This document shows, one piece after another, positions 18,705 through 27,197 of a DNA stretch of 64,000 nt. The DNA is from Thermohalobaculum sp039028795 (GTDB lineage: Bacteria > Pseudomonadota > Alphaproteobacteria > Rhodobacterales > Rhodobacteraceae). Location of the stretch: contig JBCCHJ010000013.1 in NCBI GenBank assembly GCA_039028795.1, positions 1-64,000 on the forward strand, written 5' to 3'. A program made the position numbers and the translations under genes. Numbering within the stretch: position 1 is the stretch's first letter; each line of letters starts with the position of its first letter. The notes under the pieces were generated by a model. It searched no databases, was not told the origin of the DNA, and saw only the letters and a program-made list of their open reading frames with translations.

Positions 18705-19166
18705 ATGGATCGCCTAGGCGTTTCGGTCGGTCTGGATGGCGTGCCAGAAACACTGCTTTGGCCGCTTTGGAACCGTGCTGGGGAGCATACCCGCCCGGAT
18801 CGGCTTATCAACGATCTGCTGGTCGTCGATTTGGTTGGACGGATCGACGATGATTTTGCTGGGAATTTTTGACGCTTCATCGGTTCCCGCTGACAGCGCC
18901 CGCGATGGGGACGATTAACTCCGTGAATTCTAGTGCGCGAACACCGGAACCCCGCCATCTTCGCGCTTGGAGACGGGCTTGGAACACTGTTTTGGTGTCT
19001 CGCGGATCTGGACTTAAATTGGTTTAGGTCGACCTTCCGAAAGCGATTGAACTTGGTCGCCGCGCTCGAACAGCTCGATTGCAAACCATGTGTGGTGAAC
19101 CTTTGCCAACGCTACTGGAGTATCCAGCGATCAACGCGCTCAACCAATCCGAAGGAGATCAATTGA
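18705..19166 (+). pseudogene. Decayed LCM-type SAM-dependent methyltransferase
   Basis: An ATG at 18705 opens a 55-residue frame containing GVPETLLWPLWNRAGEHTRP and VDLVGRIDDDF, the hallmark N-terminus of leucine carboxyl methyltransferase-like O-methyltransferases. It stops at TGA 18870-18872. After more stops the same register resumes around 18950 with a motif I-like piece (AIFALGDGLGTLFWCLADLD) and ends at 19166. Intact relatives have about 270-300 residues, so both interior and C-terminus are lost. Five bases after the ABC gene, it was the last gene of the metallophore operon. Family assignment is by pattern only. Confidence 0.6.
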
Positions 19167-19253
19167 AGCCTAGCCTTTAATGTAACACTGTTTTCTTCAC
19201 GCCGCACCCACACAACATTCTGTCGGTTGCGATCATTTGCTCAGAACATATCG

Positions 19254-21890
19254 CTAGAAAGTGACGCTTGCGCGCAAACCAAATCGTTGTGGACGGCCCG
19301 GCACACCAACAGGAGATGCCGCTGCGTTCGGCGCGCCGAGGACGCTGGGAGGGACCGGCAGACCGCTTGATGGGGATGGAAAGCCGCTCGTGGCGAATAC
19401 TTCGTCGAGGACGTTCTCCCCAAAAAGCTCGATGCTGAATTTTTCTCCTCTCAAACCAAGTCGGAGATCTAATGTGTCGTATCCATCAATCTTGGTCGGC
19501 TGCGCCGAGATCGACCCTATGAAATCCGTCCGCAAATTGTAGTCCGCCCGAATGAATGGTTTGAGATCATCAACCAGCGGGCTTGGATGTTCGTAGTCTG
19601 CGGACAGCGTCAACGTGAATTCCGGAGCATTTGGAAGGTCGATGCCAGACAGATCAACAGGGTCACCGCCAGATCCCAGCGGCGACAACGTGAAGTTGGT
19701 GATCTCGGTAAAATTCAGCCCCGCGCCCATGTTGAGTGTTAAACCGTCCGTTGGCAGCGCTGTGACACTCAATTCGCCCCCATAACTTGTTGCATCGCCA
19801 GCATTGGTTAAAACGATTGCGGGTGGGATCAGCGTATTTGCGAAGACAAAAGTAACCGGGGTCTGAAAGTCTTCAATCTCGGTATAGAATGCAGTGGCAT
19901 TCACTCTCAGCCGGTCCTGGAAGAACCGGCTGCGAAATCCGAGCTCGAAAGTGCGTGTCGTCTCTTCATTGAACTCGATCGTCGTTGTTGGTGTTTCCGA
20001 GATTCCGCCAGGCCTGAAACCAGTCGCGAATGCAAAAAAGGTCGTAATGTCGTCCGACCAATCATAGCTGATTGAAGCCCGGGGACTGATGGAATGAAAC
20101 TTTGCTTCATCTTGATTGGAGAAACTTGGCTCCAGCAGGCCGAGGGCGACCGCTGGACCGGTTGTGAACGTCTGATCGCTGGTTTCGACGCGGTCAAAGG
20201 AGTACCGAAAACCACCTGAGAGCTCGAGTTCGGGGATCGGTCGCCACGCCAGATCACCATAGAGGCTGAAGTTGAGGAAATCCTGCTGATCATCCGTGTC
20301 CAAGAAGCCGACTTGAGACGGTGGCAGCGCAGCCAGGACGGCACCGACGACATTTATGTCAGCGGGAAGACCAAGGGCAGCTGCCGCTGCCGCAAATCCA
20401 GCCGGGTCGGTTGCCGCCAGATTGGCCGCACCGCCAACCAGCAGCGGAGTGATGGCAGGGCCGAATGTGACGGTGTCGGACGTATCAAATTCATTCAAAT
20501 TAAAACTGGCACCTACATTAAAAGATACCGAACCAGGTACAACGGGAAGCTCTAGCGGCCCACCGTCGTAACGGAATTCTTGCGAAAAGCTGCGGGTGTT
20601 CAAGGCGACTGTGGTTTGCGACAAGTCTACAGGCAGCCCATCACCATCCTCGATGGCCAGATTTTCTGCGATGCGAAAGGATGTGTTCGAACTGAATGAT
20701 CCAATGTCAGTTTCGTAGCGCGCCTCGAACCGCGTAATGAAGTCTTCGTTGATGTCTTTCTCCAACGGATTCGGGAAAGAGACGAATTCGCCAGATTGCT
20801 CCAATATTTCCAGCGTCACAAAGCTCGATGAATCAAATTCGGTCCGCGTATAGGCGACCTGGAAATCAAGTGTAAGGTCATCGATTGGTTGCGATCTGAG
20901 GCTCAGTCTTCCGCCGAAGCTCTCGTCGCCCAATTGATCTGTGACGGTCGGATAGAAGAAGTCGATAAAGCCATCGGAAACCTGGCCGAACCCTACCACA
21001 CGGGCGGAAAGAAGGCCGTCGTCCAAGATGGGCGAATTTAGAACGAATGACCCAAACCCGTCCGGAAAATCACCAACCTCACCTTCGAATGTCACCTCGA
21101 CTTCATCGGTTGGTTTGCTGGTGACGACATTCACGGCACCTGCCGTGGTGCCGCGACCGAAAGTCGTGGTTTGCGGGCCAAGAAAAATATCGACGCGCTC
21201 GGCATCAACCAGGCTCGGATTAAAGCCTGCGCTGCCACCGACTTGGTTCAGCAAGACGCCGTCAACGAAAATGCCAGTGCTGGGTGCCGTGCTGTTGACG
21301 TTGCCAACATCGCTGATGCCGCGAACTGTAATCTCGAAGTTTACGGGCGACTGTTCGTTCGTTACGACAACATTTGGCTTCGAGTCCACAGCCCCCGCAA
21401 CGCTTGAAAGGTCGCTCTTTTTTATCTCGTCAGCGTCGACGGTTTCGATTGTACGTGGCTCATCGAAGATATCATAGGGCGCGCCGCCACCCGACGCACC
21501 GGGCGCTCTGCCAGGCGGGGCAGTGACAATGATATCTTCGCCTCGTAGTTCGCCTTGCGAGAATTGCACTGGCGTTGGCGCGATGACAATCAAGCTTTGA
21601 TTGGGCAGACGGCGCACCACCAGGCCAGAGCCTGATACAATGGCTCTCAACGCCTCCTCGGGCATCATCGTGCCGCGCAGACGTGTGCTTGTTTTGCCTT
21701 TCACCAAAGAACTTGCCGCGGAAACCTGTATGCCCGATTGGCGGGAGAAGTCGCGCAAAGCGCCAGGCAATGATTGTGCAGGTAGTCTAAAATTCACCCG
21801 CTGGGATAGGTCTGACGCGCTGGCGGTCGGCATCGTTGCGGCTGCGATGATTGCAACCGACACAGCTATGCAGATTTGTCTCGAAATCAT
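19254..21890 (-). CDS. TonB-dependent receptor with STN signalling domain (FecA type)
   Basis: Outer-membrane transducer of 878 residues. It has a signal peptide (MISRQICIAVSVAIIAAATM, cleavage near ASA) and an STN domain at about residues 28-110 (FRLPAQSLPGALRDFSRQSG, then VVRRLPNQSLIVIAP) that talks to the FecR protein. A TonB box (EDIIVTAPPG) and a plug follow (VDGVLLNQVG; VDIFLGPQTTTFGRGT), then a barrel ending in LRASVTF. GGGGGA precedes the ATG. Encoded downstream of a FecI/FecR pair on the same strand, so surface signalling controls its own expression. Substrate unknown. Confidence 0.93.
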   Translation of the reverse strand: MISRQICIAVSVAIIAAATMPTASASDLSQRVNFRLPAQSLPGALRDFSRQSGIQVSAASSLVKGKTSTRLRGTMMPEEALRAIVSGSGLVVRRLPNQSLIVIAPTPVQFSQGELRGEDIIVTAPPGRAPGASGGGAPYDIFDEPRTIETVDADEIKKSDLSSVAGAVDSKPNVVVTNEQSPVNFEITVRGISDVGNVNSTAPSTGIFVDGVLLNQVGGSAGFNPSLVDAERVDIFLGPQTTTFGRGTTAGAVNVVTSKPTDEVEVTFEGEVGDFPDGFGSFVLNSPILDDGLLSARVVGFGQVSDGFIDFFYPTVTDQLGDESFGGRLSLRSQPIDDLTLDFQVAYTRTEFDSSSFVTLEILEQSGEFVSFPNPLEKDINEDFITRFEARYETDIGSFSSNTSFRIAENLAIEDGDGLPVDLSQTTVALNTRSFSQEFRYDGGPLELPVVPGSVSFNVGASFNLNEFDTSDTVTFGPAITPLLVGGAANLAATDPAGFAAAAAALGLPADINVVGAVLAALPPSQVGFLDTDDQQDFLNFSLYGDLAWRPIPELELSGGFRYSFDRVETSDQTFTTGPAVALGLLEPSFSNQDEAKFHSISPRASISYDWSDDITTFFAFATGFRPGGISETPTTTIEFNEETTRTFELGFRSRFFQDRLRVNATAFYTEIEDFQTPVTFVFANTLIPPAIVLTNAGDATSYGGELSVTALPTDGLTLNMGAGLNFTEITNFTLSPLGSGGDPVDLSGIDLPNAPEFTLTLSADYEHPSPLVDDLKPFIRADYNLRTDFIGSISAQPTKIDGYDTLDLRLGLRGEKFSIELFGENVLDEVFATSGFPSPSSGLPVPPSVLGAPNAAASPVGVPGRPQRFGLRASVTF

Positions 21891-21970
21891 GGTTCCCCCG
21901 TCGAGCCAATTTTGGATGCTTTATTGGGAACCGAACGAGCGAAATGAATTTCCGGAGCTATCCCGATTAT

Positions 21971-22900
21971 TTAGGGTGAAGTCACCAAAGCAATCCAAGG
22001 TGTTGCCTGAACGACACGGTACCCATGTGCGGCAGCGACGGATTGTAAGGCACCAATCGGGTCGTCAAGCCGATACCGGCCTGTCACACGCTTCTCGGCA
22101 GCACTGCTGCTGCCAAAGATGATCTTTCCAGCATATCGTCTATCCAGGATTGAAGCAATGTCACGCATCGTCAGGTCTTCTGCGTCCAACCAGCCGCTGC
22201 GCCATGCAGCAACAGCATCGGCGTTCTGTATTCTAGAGACTTGTCCAACCGGGTTCGTTTCATCGCGGCGCCACATGAAACCCACTTTCAGATCCGCAAG
22301 CTTTACATCATCACGCCTCATCGTGACGGAACCTTCGTTTACTGCGACTGCTAACCACCCGGCGCCATTCTCGACCGCAAATTCTGTCCCTGTGACGCGC
22401 GCTGTTACGTTGTCGGCAGTTACATCAACTGTTCGATCCGACTCCGATGTGACATAGAAATAAGCTGAGCCTTCTAAAATTTTGACTGTGACTTGGACTT
22501 TGCTTTGATCGACGGCCAACGCCGTGCCCGCGTCCAAGTCTGCGACCACCCCTGCCGCAATGTCAATTCCGCTGATCATCGTCCGGCCTGACTTGAAATC
22601 TGCGAGAATTTCTAACCGGATGGCGGGGTACAAAAATGCCGCCAGCAGGCCGATAATCATCAGTGTGCCTAAGCCAGGGCGCGTCCTACGCCTGGATTTT
22701 TGCTCGGAACTGGCATCCCAAATACGAAGTGCCCGATCCGCCGCTTCTTGACGTGCATTGTCCTCTCCTGCCCAAGACCGTAGTGCGTCTTCCTGTGCCG
22801 ATTGGCTTTCGTCGGCTGTCTGCAGCAGAATTCGCGATGCTTCTCGGATCAGAACTTTTCGCGATTTCGGATCTAAGGATGACATTGCTTGCGCGCACAC
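21971..22900 (-). CDS. FecR-type anti-sigma regulator
   Basis: Single-pass inner-membrane protein, 309 residues. The N-terminal DUF4880-like cytoplasmic part (about 1-70, ending in WDASSEQKSRRR) binds the sigma factor. One membrane helix follows at about residues 76-96 (LGTLMIIGLLAAFLYPAIRL). The periplasmic FecR domain has VTARVTGTEFAVENG and VNEGSVTMRRDD, and the C-terminus carries an STN-like fold (LTMRDIASILDRRYAG). It lies between the sigma factor (13 bases upstream) and the receptor. Start is GTG (22900) or ATG 15 bases later. Confidence 0.9.
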   Translation of the reverse strand: MCAQAMSSLDPKSRKVLIREASRILLQTADESQSAQEDALRSWAGEDNARQEAADRALRIWDASSEQKSRRRTRPGLGTLMIIGLLAAFLYPAIRLEILADFKSGRTMISGIDIAAGVVADLDAGTALAVDQSKVQVTVKILEGSAYFYVTSESDRTVDVTADNVTARVTGTEFAVENGAGWLAVAVNEGSVTMRRDDVKLADLKVGFMWRRDETNPVGQVSRIQNADAVAAWRSGWLDAEDLTMRDIASILDRRYAGKIIFGSSSAAEKRVTGRYRLDDPIGALQSVAAAHGYRVVQATPWIALVTSP

Positions 22901-22912
22901 CGATCTTGCAGG

Positions 22913-23464
22913 CTATCGGACAACGGCGTGGTCTGAACGGTCAAGCACGGGCTGCAGGTCAGTCAGCACATCATCGAGGTCAATCATGGCTTCTATCGCC
23001 AGATGGTGAGCATGTGATGTGCTGACACACAGCTTTTCTGCAATCTCGCGAAATGGCATACCATAGATGCGTCGCAACAAGAATGCATCGCGTTTCATGG
23101 GCACCATCCTCAGCAGGGCTTGTTCTATCCTGCGCGCATCTTCGAGCGCGAGATACATTCGTTCGCTGCTGGGCTCCATATGCGGTTGTGTCGGCAAAGA
23201 CCTGTGCAAACGCAGAATGTTTTTGCGCCTACGTTCGGTGTCAATCGAAAGGCCCTTAGCAATTCGATAGAGAAGTGGGATGTGGCGCTCAGCGGTTTCG
23301 GTGGCACCAGCCAACTTTGACAGCCATTTGAGAAAGGCTTCTTGGGTGACGTCTTCCGCCACGGCACCGCATCCTACAACACGCTGTGAAAATCGCCGTA
23401 CACGTTCGAAGTGTGACCGGTAAGCTGTCTCGAAATCACCACCTTCGTTCGAATAGTCCGCCAT
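22913..23464 (-). CDS. ECF sigma factor (FecI type)
   Basis: RNA polymerase sigma factor of 183 residues. Region 2 is seen at about residues 15-75 (VAEDVTQEAFLKWLSK) and region 4 at about 115-165 (FLLRRIYGMPFREIAEKLCV, STSHAHHLAIEAM). GGGAG stands 7 bases before the ATG. It heads the sigma/anti-sigma/receptor set, so it most likely drives the receptor promoter when the receptor binds its ligand. Confidence 0.92.
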   Translation of the reverse strand: MADYSNEGGDFETAYRSHFERVRRFSQRVVGCGAVAEDVTQEAFLKWLSKLAGATETAERHIPLLYRIAKGLSIDTERRRKNILRLHRSLPTQPHMEPSSERMYLALEDARRIEQALLRMVPMKRDAFLLRRIYGMPFREIAEKLCVSTSHAHHLAIEAMIDLDDVLTDLQPVLDRSDHAVVR

Positions 23465-23706
23465 AAGGACGCTCCCTTCGTCGACTTTTTATGGCTGACA
23501 GATAGATCGTCTTTGATAGGCCGTCCCACTGACGCATGCCCCATGATCTCTGCTACGCTGGGTGCCGAACGTAACGCTGTGGCCAGCCGTCGTCCAGACA
23601 CTGCTGCTTCCCTGACCGGAGCGAATGACGGTGTTAGCTCGGAAACATCAAGGATGATGCGAATCATCGTCGCGGATCATTCTTCGGACGTGGCGAGTGT
23701 TCAAGG

Positions 23707-24903
23707 TCATCGAGGATCGAATAAAAATTTGCCGTTTTTGACGTGGCGGCGCGCCAGTTCCCTAGCATCTCGACCGCCTATGAGCCTGCGAGCTGGGCGC
23801 GGTGGGGTCTCGGCGGTTCGCAATTCAGGGAAGATCTGAAATAACTCCTCGAGGCCCGCCCTATCGATGCCATGCAAGGCCTGGGCGCCAGCGTAGAGAC
23901 TCTCGGTTTCAGCTCCTTCAGCGAAGATAATCTGGTGTTGATCAAGCATCAGGTGGACATAATTGATGTCTGTGACATCGTCGGTAACTTCGATCCCATC
24001 TACTCCGAGAAGATGGACGGCAGCCACGAGGACCTCCTTACTATCGAACATGCGTACGGCGATAGGTCCGCGCACGACTATGCGATGCTGTTGCGATACC
24101 AAGAGATCGCGTCGCGGCAGGCCTTCGCCCAACGTGCCTGCAGCGAGCCGGATCGGTAGCAGTTGCGGCGAACCAACAAGAGCTTGTTCGCCTATACGTC
24201 GGCGTCCGACCCAACGGATAGGCCGTGGACCGAAGTCCTTGGTTTCGACCAAATCACCGGGCAAGAGACTGGCAACAGTCCGCTCACCTTCAGGAGTGAG
24301 GATTAGCGCGTCATTTCCAAAACAGATGTTGAAGTCGCCGGGTGTTGGTGTTTCGTCATTCGCGAAAGTGTCCGACCCATCCGGCGCCCGCTGAATAGAG
24401 AACCCGTCTATATCTGATCCGAAGTTTTCTCCGGACCCAATGCGAGTAGCAGTTGGAGAAAACCCTGTGTAGTCTGCGACCGGATCATCCAATACATCGC
24501 CATTGTATGTCGTTTGGATAAATGTGTCAGTCCCAGGATCATAGAGGACAATGTTTTCTGGACCGTTGTTCAAGACCGCCGTGCCGCGTCCAGCGTCAAA
24601 GGCAAGATCATCAGGGCCACCGTTTGGCAAGCTGCCACCTGATTGAACGCCAGCGATGACAACTGCATGAGCGCCGGGTTGCAAGACCGTTCCGGATGGA
24701 AAGGTGAACCAGTTTTCGTTTGCGGAATCCCATAGTTGAACACCTGATACATCGATCGGGGCGTTTGAGGTGTTTGCGATTTCAACAAATTCATCCGTTG
24801 CTGCGGCAACACCGTTGCCATCTGTATCGAAGTTGTTGGAGGTGCTGTTGGGGTCAACCAAAACTTCGTTGATCACGATTCCGCCGAGAAGGGTATCAGC
24901 CAT
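23707..24903 (-). CDS. Lamin-tail and Hint domain protein
   Basis: About 398 residues from the ATG at 24903 (MADTLLGGIVINEVLVDPNS); the frame extends to 25032 but the extra 43 residues are not domain-like. Residues 8-130 are a lamin-tail domain (EFVEIANTSNAPIDVSGVQL, HAVVIAG). From Cys194 a Hint_2 domain follows: CFGNDALILTPEGERTVASL, PGDLVE, PIRWVGRRR, LLVSQQHRI and YVHLMLDQHQIIFAEG. Such proteins are common in Rhodobacterales and are thought to be exported and possibly self-cleaving. No signal peptide is seen. Neighbours give no functional hint. Confidence 0.85.
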   Translation of the reverse strand: MADTLLGGIVINEVLVDPNSTSNNFDTDGNGVAAATDEFVEIANTSNAPIDVSGVQLWDSANENWFTFPSGTVLQPGAHAVVIAGVQSGGSLPNGGPDDLAFDAGRGTAVLNNGPENIVLYDPGTDTFIQTTYNGDVLDDPVADYTGFSPTATRIGSGENFGSDIDGFSIQRAPDGSDTFANDETPTPGDFNICFGNDALILTPEGERTVASLLPGDLVETKDFGPRPIRWVGRRRIGEQALVGSPQLLPIRLAAGTLGEGLPRRDLLVSQQHRIVVRGPIAVRMFDSKEVLVAAVHLLGVDGIEVTDDVTDINYVHLMLDQHQIIFAEGAETESLYAGAQALHGIDRAGLEELFQIFPELRTAETPPRPARRLIGGRDARELARRHVKNGKFLFDPR

Positions 24904-25518
24904 GCGTCCGATCCGTCCGTATTGCCGCCCCCTAGAAGAAAGTTGTTCTTCTTGAATTCCTTGTACGGAAAACGTAGGCGCCGGTCCAATTATTAAGGGA
25001 TTTCGTAACAAAACCAGTGTTTTGAATGCCATCCGAGAGGCTGTTATGCATCTGAATCACCTGATCTGCCGGGTCGCCTCAAGATAAGCCTTAAACCTCT
25101 GAAGAATATCTCAATCGTTCGCAAGCTCAGTGACCAAACGTCCGGGATCGGAGGCGTACTGTGAGCCTGAGTACTCTGCTCAGTTGACGGTTTTGTCCGC
25201 GGAACGACTGAGGCATGGCTGCCGGCGATGCAGCGAATGGCCGGTCTAGCATCCCGCGACTGCGAGCAAGGCTTCTCGCATGAACGCCATTGGCCGTCCG
25301 CTAAAGCCTCCTGATCCGATACCCTCCGGAGCTATGGTCAGGTCAGCCGCAAACGACAACGGAAACTTGTCACAGGTGGGTCAGATGAAGATTGAGGCAT
25401 CCGATGTGGTTTCTAAGCATCGAATGTCAGTCAATTCGAAGCGTGCGCATGGGAACAAATGTGGGAACAGTTCTCAAAGCCTGATTTTTTCATTAATTAT
25501 CAATGCTCAATTGTTTTC
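24904..25518. other. Gene-poor stretch beside the tRNA-Ser 3' end
   Basis: 615 bases with no supported gene. They include the upstream region of the lamin-tail/Hint gene. A short direct repeat (TGGGAACA twice at about 25450-25471) lies 50-70 bases from the tRNA 3' end. A plus-strand frame from 25280 runs through the antisense of the tRNA and is not a gene. No integrase or transposase remnant was recognised. Confidence 0.35.
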
Positions 25519-25608
25519 TGGCGGAGAGAGCGGGATTCGAACCCGCGATAGAGTTGCCCCTATACACGCTTTCCAGGCGTGCGCCTTCGACCACTCGGCC
25601 ACCTCTCC
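25519..25608 (-). tRNA. tRNA-Ser (anticodon GGA)
   Basis: A 90-nt class II tRNA read on the minus strand. It has a 7-bp acceptor stem GGAGAGG/TCTCTCC (last pair G-U), discriminator G and an encoded CCA. Anticodon GGA sits in CTGGAAA, the long variable arm is typical of tRNA-Ser, and the T-loop is GGTTCGAATCC. Confidence 0.97.
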
Positions 25609-25618
25609 GTCGGCGCGG

Positions 25619-25647
25619 AACCTATGCGGGCCAGCCTGGCGATGCAA
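25619..25647 (-). promoter_or_regulatory. Promoter candidate for tRNA-Ser
   Basis: On the minus strand TTGCAT, a 17-base spacer and TAGGTT end 10 bases before the tRNA 5' end, a sigma-70-type arrangement giving a very short leader. Confidence 0.5.
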
Positions 25648-25661
25648 GGATTGATCGCCAG

Positions 25662-26102
25662 CTATTGATTGGCGAATTCTTCCGTCAATTGGCGCCACAT
25701 ATACGCCCGTCCATCTGGATAGACGGCGATGATGCGTAGCGTGCCATCAAACTCGTCCGCTGCCGCCAGATACGCTTTGGCATCCGCCGCTTCCAGCGCC
25801 CTGGACAGAGCCTTCGCGTTGAAGCAATTGAACCATGACTGGGCGACAAGAGGCGTGGCATTTGGTGCGGGTTCAGCGTTGTCGAAGTCTTCAGGTGCGA
25901 CCTTCATGCAGGCGCGCAGCTTGATTGGGCTGGTCTTCGCATCGATTCCCTGGAAGTCTGTGACCGGCACCTCGACATCACCAACCCGGATCGCGTCCAC
26001 GGCGAACTCTTCATAAAACGCACGGGTTTGAAACCACCATAACGCGATGCCGAAGACCGCAAGTACCGCGAGAGAGGCGGCCATCAAGACGCGGCCATTC
26101 AT
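25662..26102 (-). CDS. Small membrane-anchored protein (DUF6446-like)
   Basis: 146 residues with one N-terminal membrane helix (VLMAASLAVLAVFGIALWWF) and a periplasmic remainder containing two cysteines (RACMKV and SWFNCFNA) that could pair. The family is found beside glyQ in Rhodobacteraceae; function unknown. It follows glyQ on the same strand after about 100 bases. In relatives I would expect glyS next, but here the tRNA-Ser and the TonB/Fec region follow instead. Confidence 0.8.
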   Translation of the reverse strand: MNGRVLMAASLAVLAVFGIALWWFQTRAFYEEFAVDAIRVGDVEVPVTDFQGIDAKTSPIKLRACMKVAPEDFDNAEPAPNATPLVAQSWFNCFNAKALSRALEAADAKAYLAAADEFDGTLRIIAVYPDGRAYMWRQLTEEFANQ

Positions 26103-26199
26103 CTGGACGATCCTGGCAAAGCAATCCCGGAATCAGCTTCTAAAAAATATGCGGGCGCTAAGCTCTTTCGAAAAACCGAATTCCATCTACAAAACCCGA

Positions 26200-27129
26200 T
26201 CATGCCAACGCGCTGCCTGCTTCGGTCTGTACAAATGCGTCTGCGCAGGCCTTGGCCAGTGCACGGACACGACCGATATAAGCTTGACGCTCGGTCACCG
26301 AAATCACGCCGCGGGCATCCAGAAGATTGAAAAGGTGACTCGCCTTGATGCACTGGTCATAGGCGGGGTGTGCCATGATGTTCGGCTGATTGTCCTCTGT
26401 TCGCCTTGGATCCATCTCGGGCGCTGCAAGGATCGCGTGACATTCCTGCTCGGCATCCTCGAAATGCTTCAGAAGGGCCTCGGTATCAGCTGTGTCAAAG
26501 TTGAACCGGGAATACTCCCGCTCGGTCTGGCGGAAGACGTCACCATAAGTCAGCGGGATCGGGGCCGAAGGGTCATTGAACGGCATATCCATGACATGAT
26601 CGACCCCCAAGACATACATGGCCAGGCGTTCGAGCCCATAGGTCAACTCGCCTGATACCGGATGGCAGTCGTGGCCACCGACCTGTTGGAAATAGGTGAA
26701 CTGGCTGACCTCCATACCATCGCACCAGACCTCCCACCCCAGACCCCACGCCCCAAGCGTCGGGCTTTCCCAGTCGTCCTCGACAAACCGGATGTCATGC
26801 ATCGCCATATCGATGCCGATTGCCTTTAGAGATCCAAGGTAGAGGTCCTGCAAATCGGGTGGGCTGGGTTTGATCAAAACTTGATACTGATAGTAGTGCT
26901 GAAGCCGGTTCGGATTCTCGCCATAACGCCCATCGGTAGGGCGGCGCGATGGCTGCACATATGCAGTCGCCCAGGCATTTGGGCCCAGTGCGCGCAGGGT
27001 TGTCGCGGGGTGGAAAGTACCGGCGCCGACCTCCATGTCGTAGGGCTGCATGATTGCACATCCCTTCGCTGCCCAATAGGTTTGCAGGCGCAGGATCACC
27101 TCTTGAAACGAACGGGGCGTGTCGGTCAT
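26200..27129 (-). CDS. glyQ: Glycine--tRNA ligase alpha subunit
   Basis: Alpha chain of the bacterial alpha2beta2 glycyl-tRNA synthetase; it holds the class II aminoacylation site. 309 residues (family about 290-310) from the ATG at 27129, with GGAGG 5 bases upstream. Diagnostic stretches: SFQEVILRLQTYWAAKGC, MEVGAGTFHPATTLRALGP, PSRRPTDGRYGENPNRLQHY, QFTYFQQVGG and GELTYGLERLAMYV. The frame extends upstream to 27366 but that part has no family character. The beta subunit gene is not in this window. Confidence 0.97.
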   Translation of the reverse strand: MTDTPRSFQEVILRLQTYWAAKGCAIMQPYDMEVGAGTFHPATTLRALGPNAWATAYVQPSRRPTDGRYGENPNRLQHYYQYQVLIKPSPPDLQDLYLGSLKAIGIDMAMHDIRFVEDDWESPTLGAWGLGWEVWCDGMEVSQFTYFQQVGGHDCHPVSGELTYGLERLAMYVLGVDHVMDMPFNDPSAPIPLTYGDVFRQTEREYSRFNFDTADTEALLKHFEDAEQECHAILAAPEMDPRRTEDNQPNIMAHPAYDQCIKASHLFNLLDARGVISVTERQAYIGRVRALAKACADAFVQTEAGSALA

Positions 27130-27197
27130 GTTGTCCTCCGGAAGGGATGCGCGCGGTCTACACTCGCGCTGCTGTCCGGTCAACGCGTGGAGCGCCC

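Noticed and set aside
25450..25518. Attachment site beside tRNA-Ser
   Set aside because: Only a short direct repeat is seen; no second copy of the tRNA 3' end and no integrase was found in the window.
25280..25654. Plus-strand frame ending in a Ser/Arg-rich tail
   Set aside because: It reads antisense through tRNA-Ser, a well-known source of false proteins, and has no family pattern upstream.
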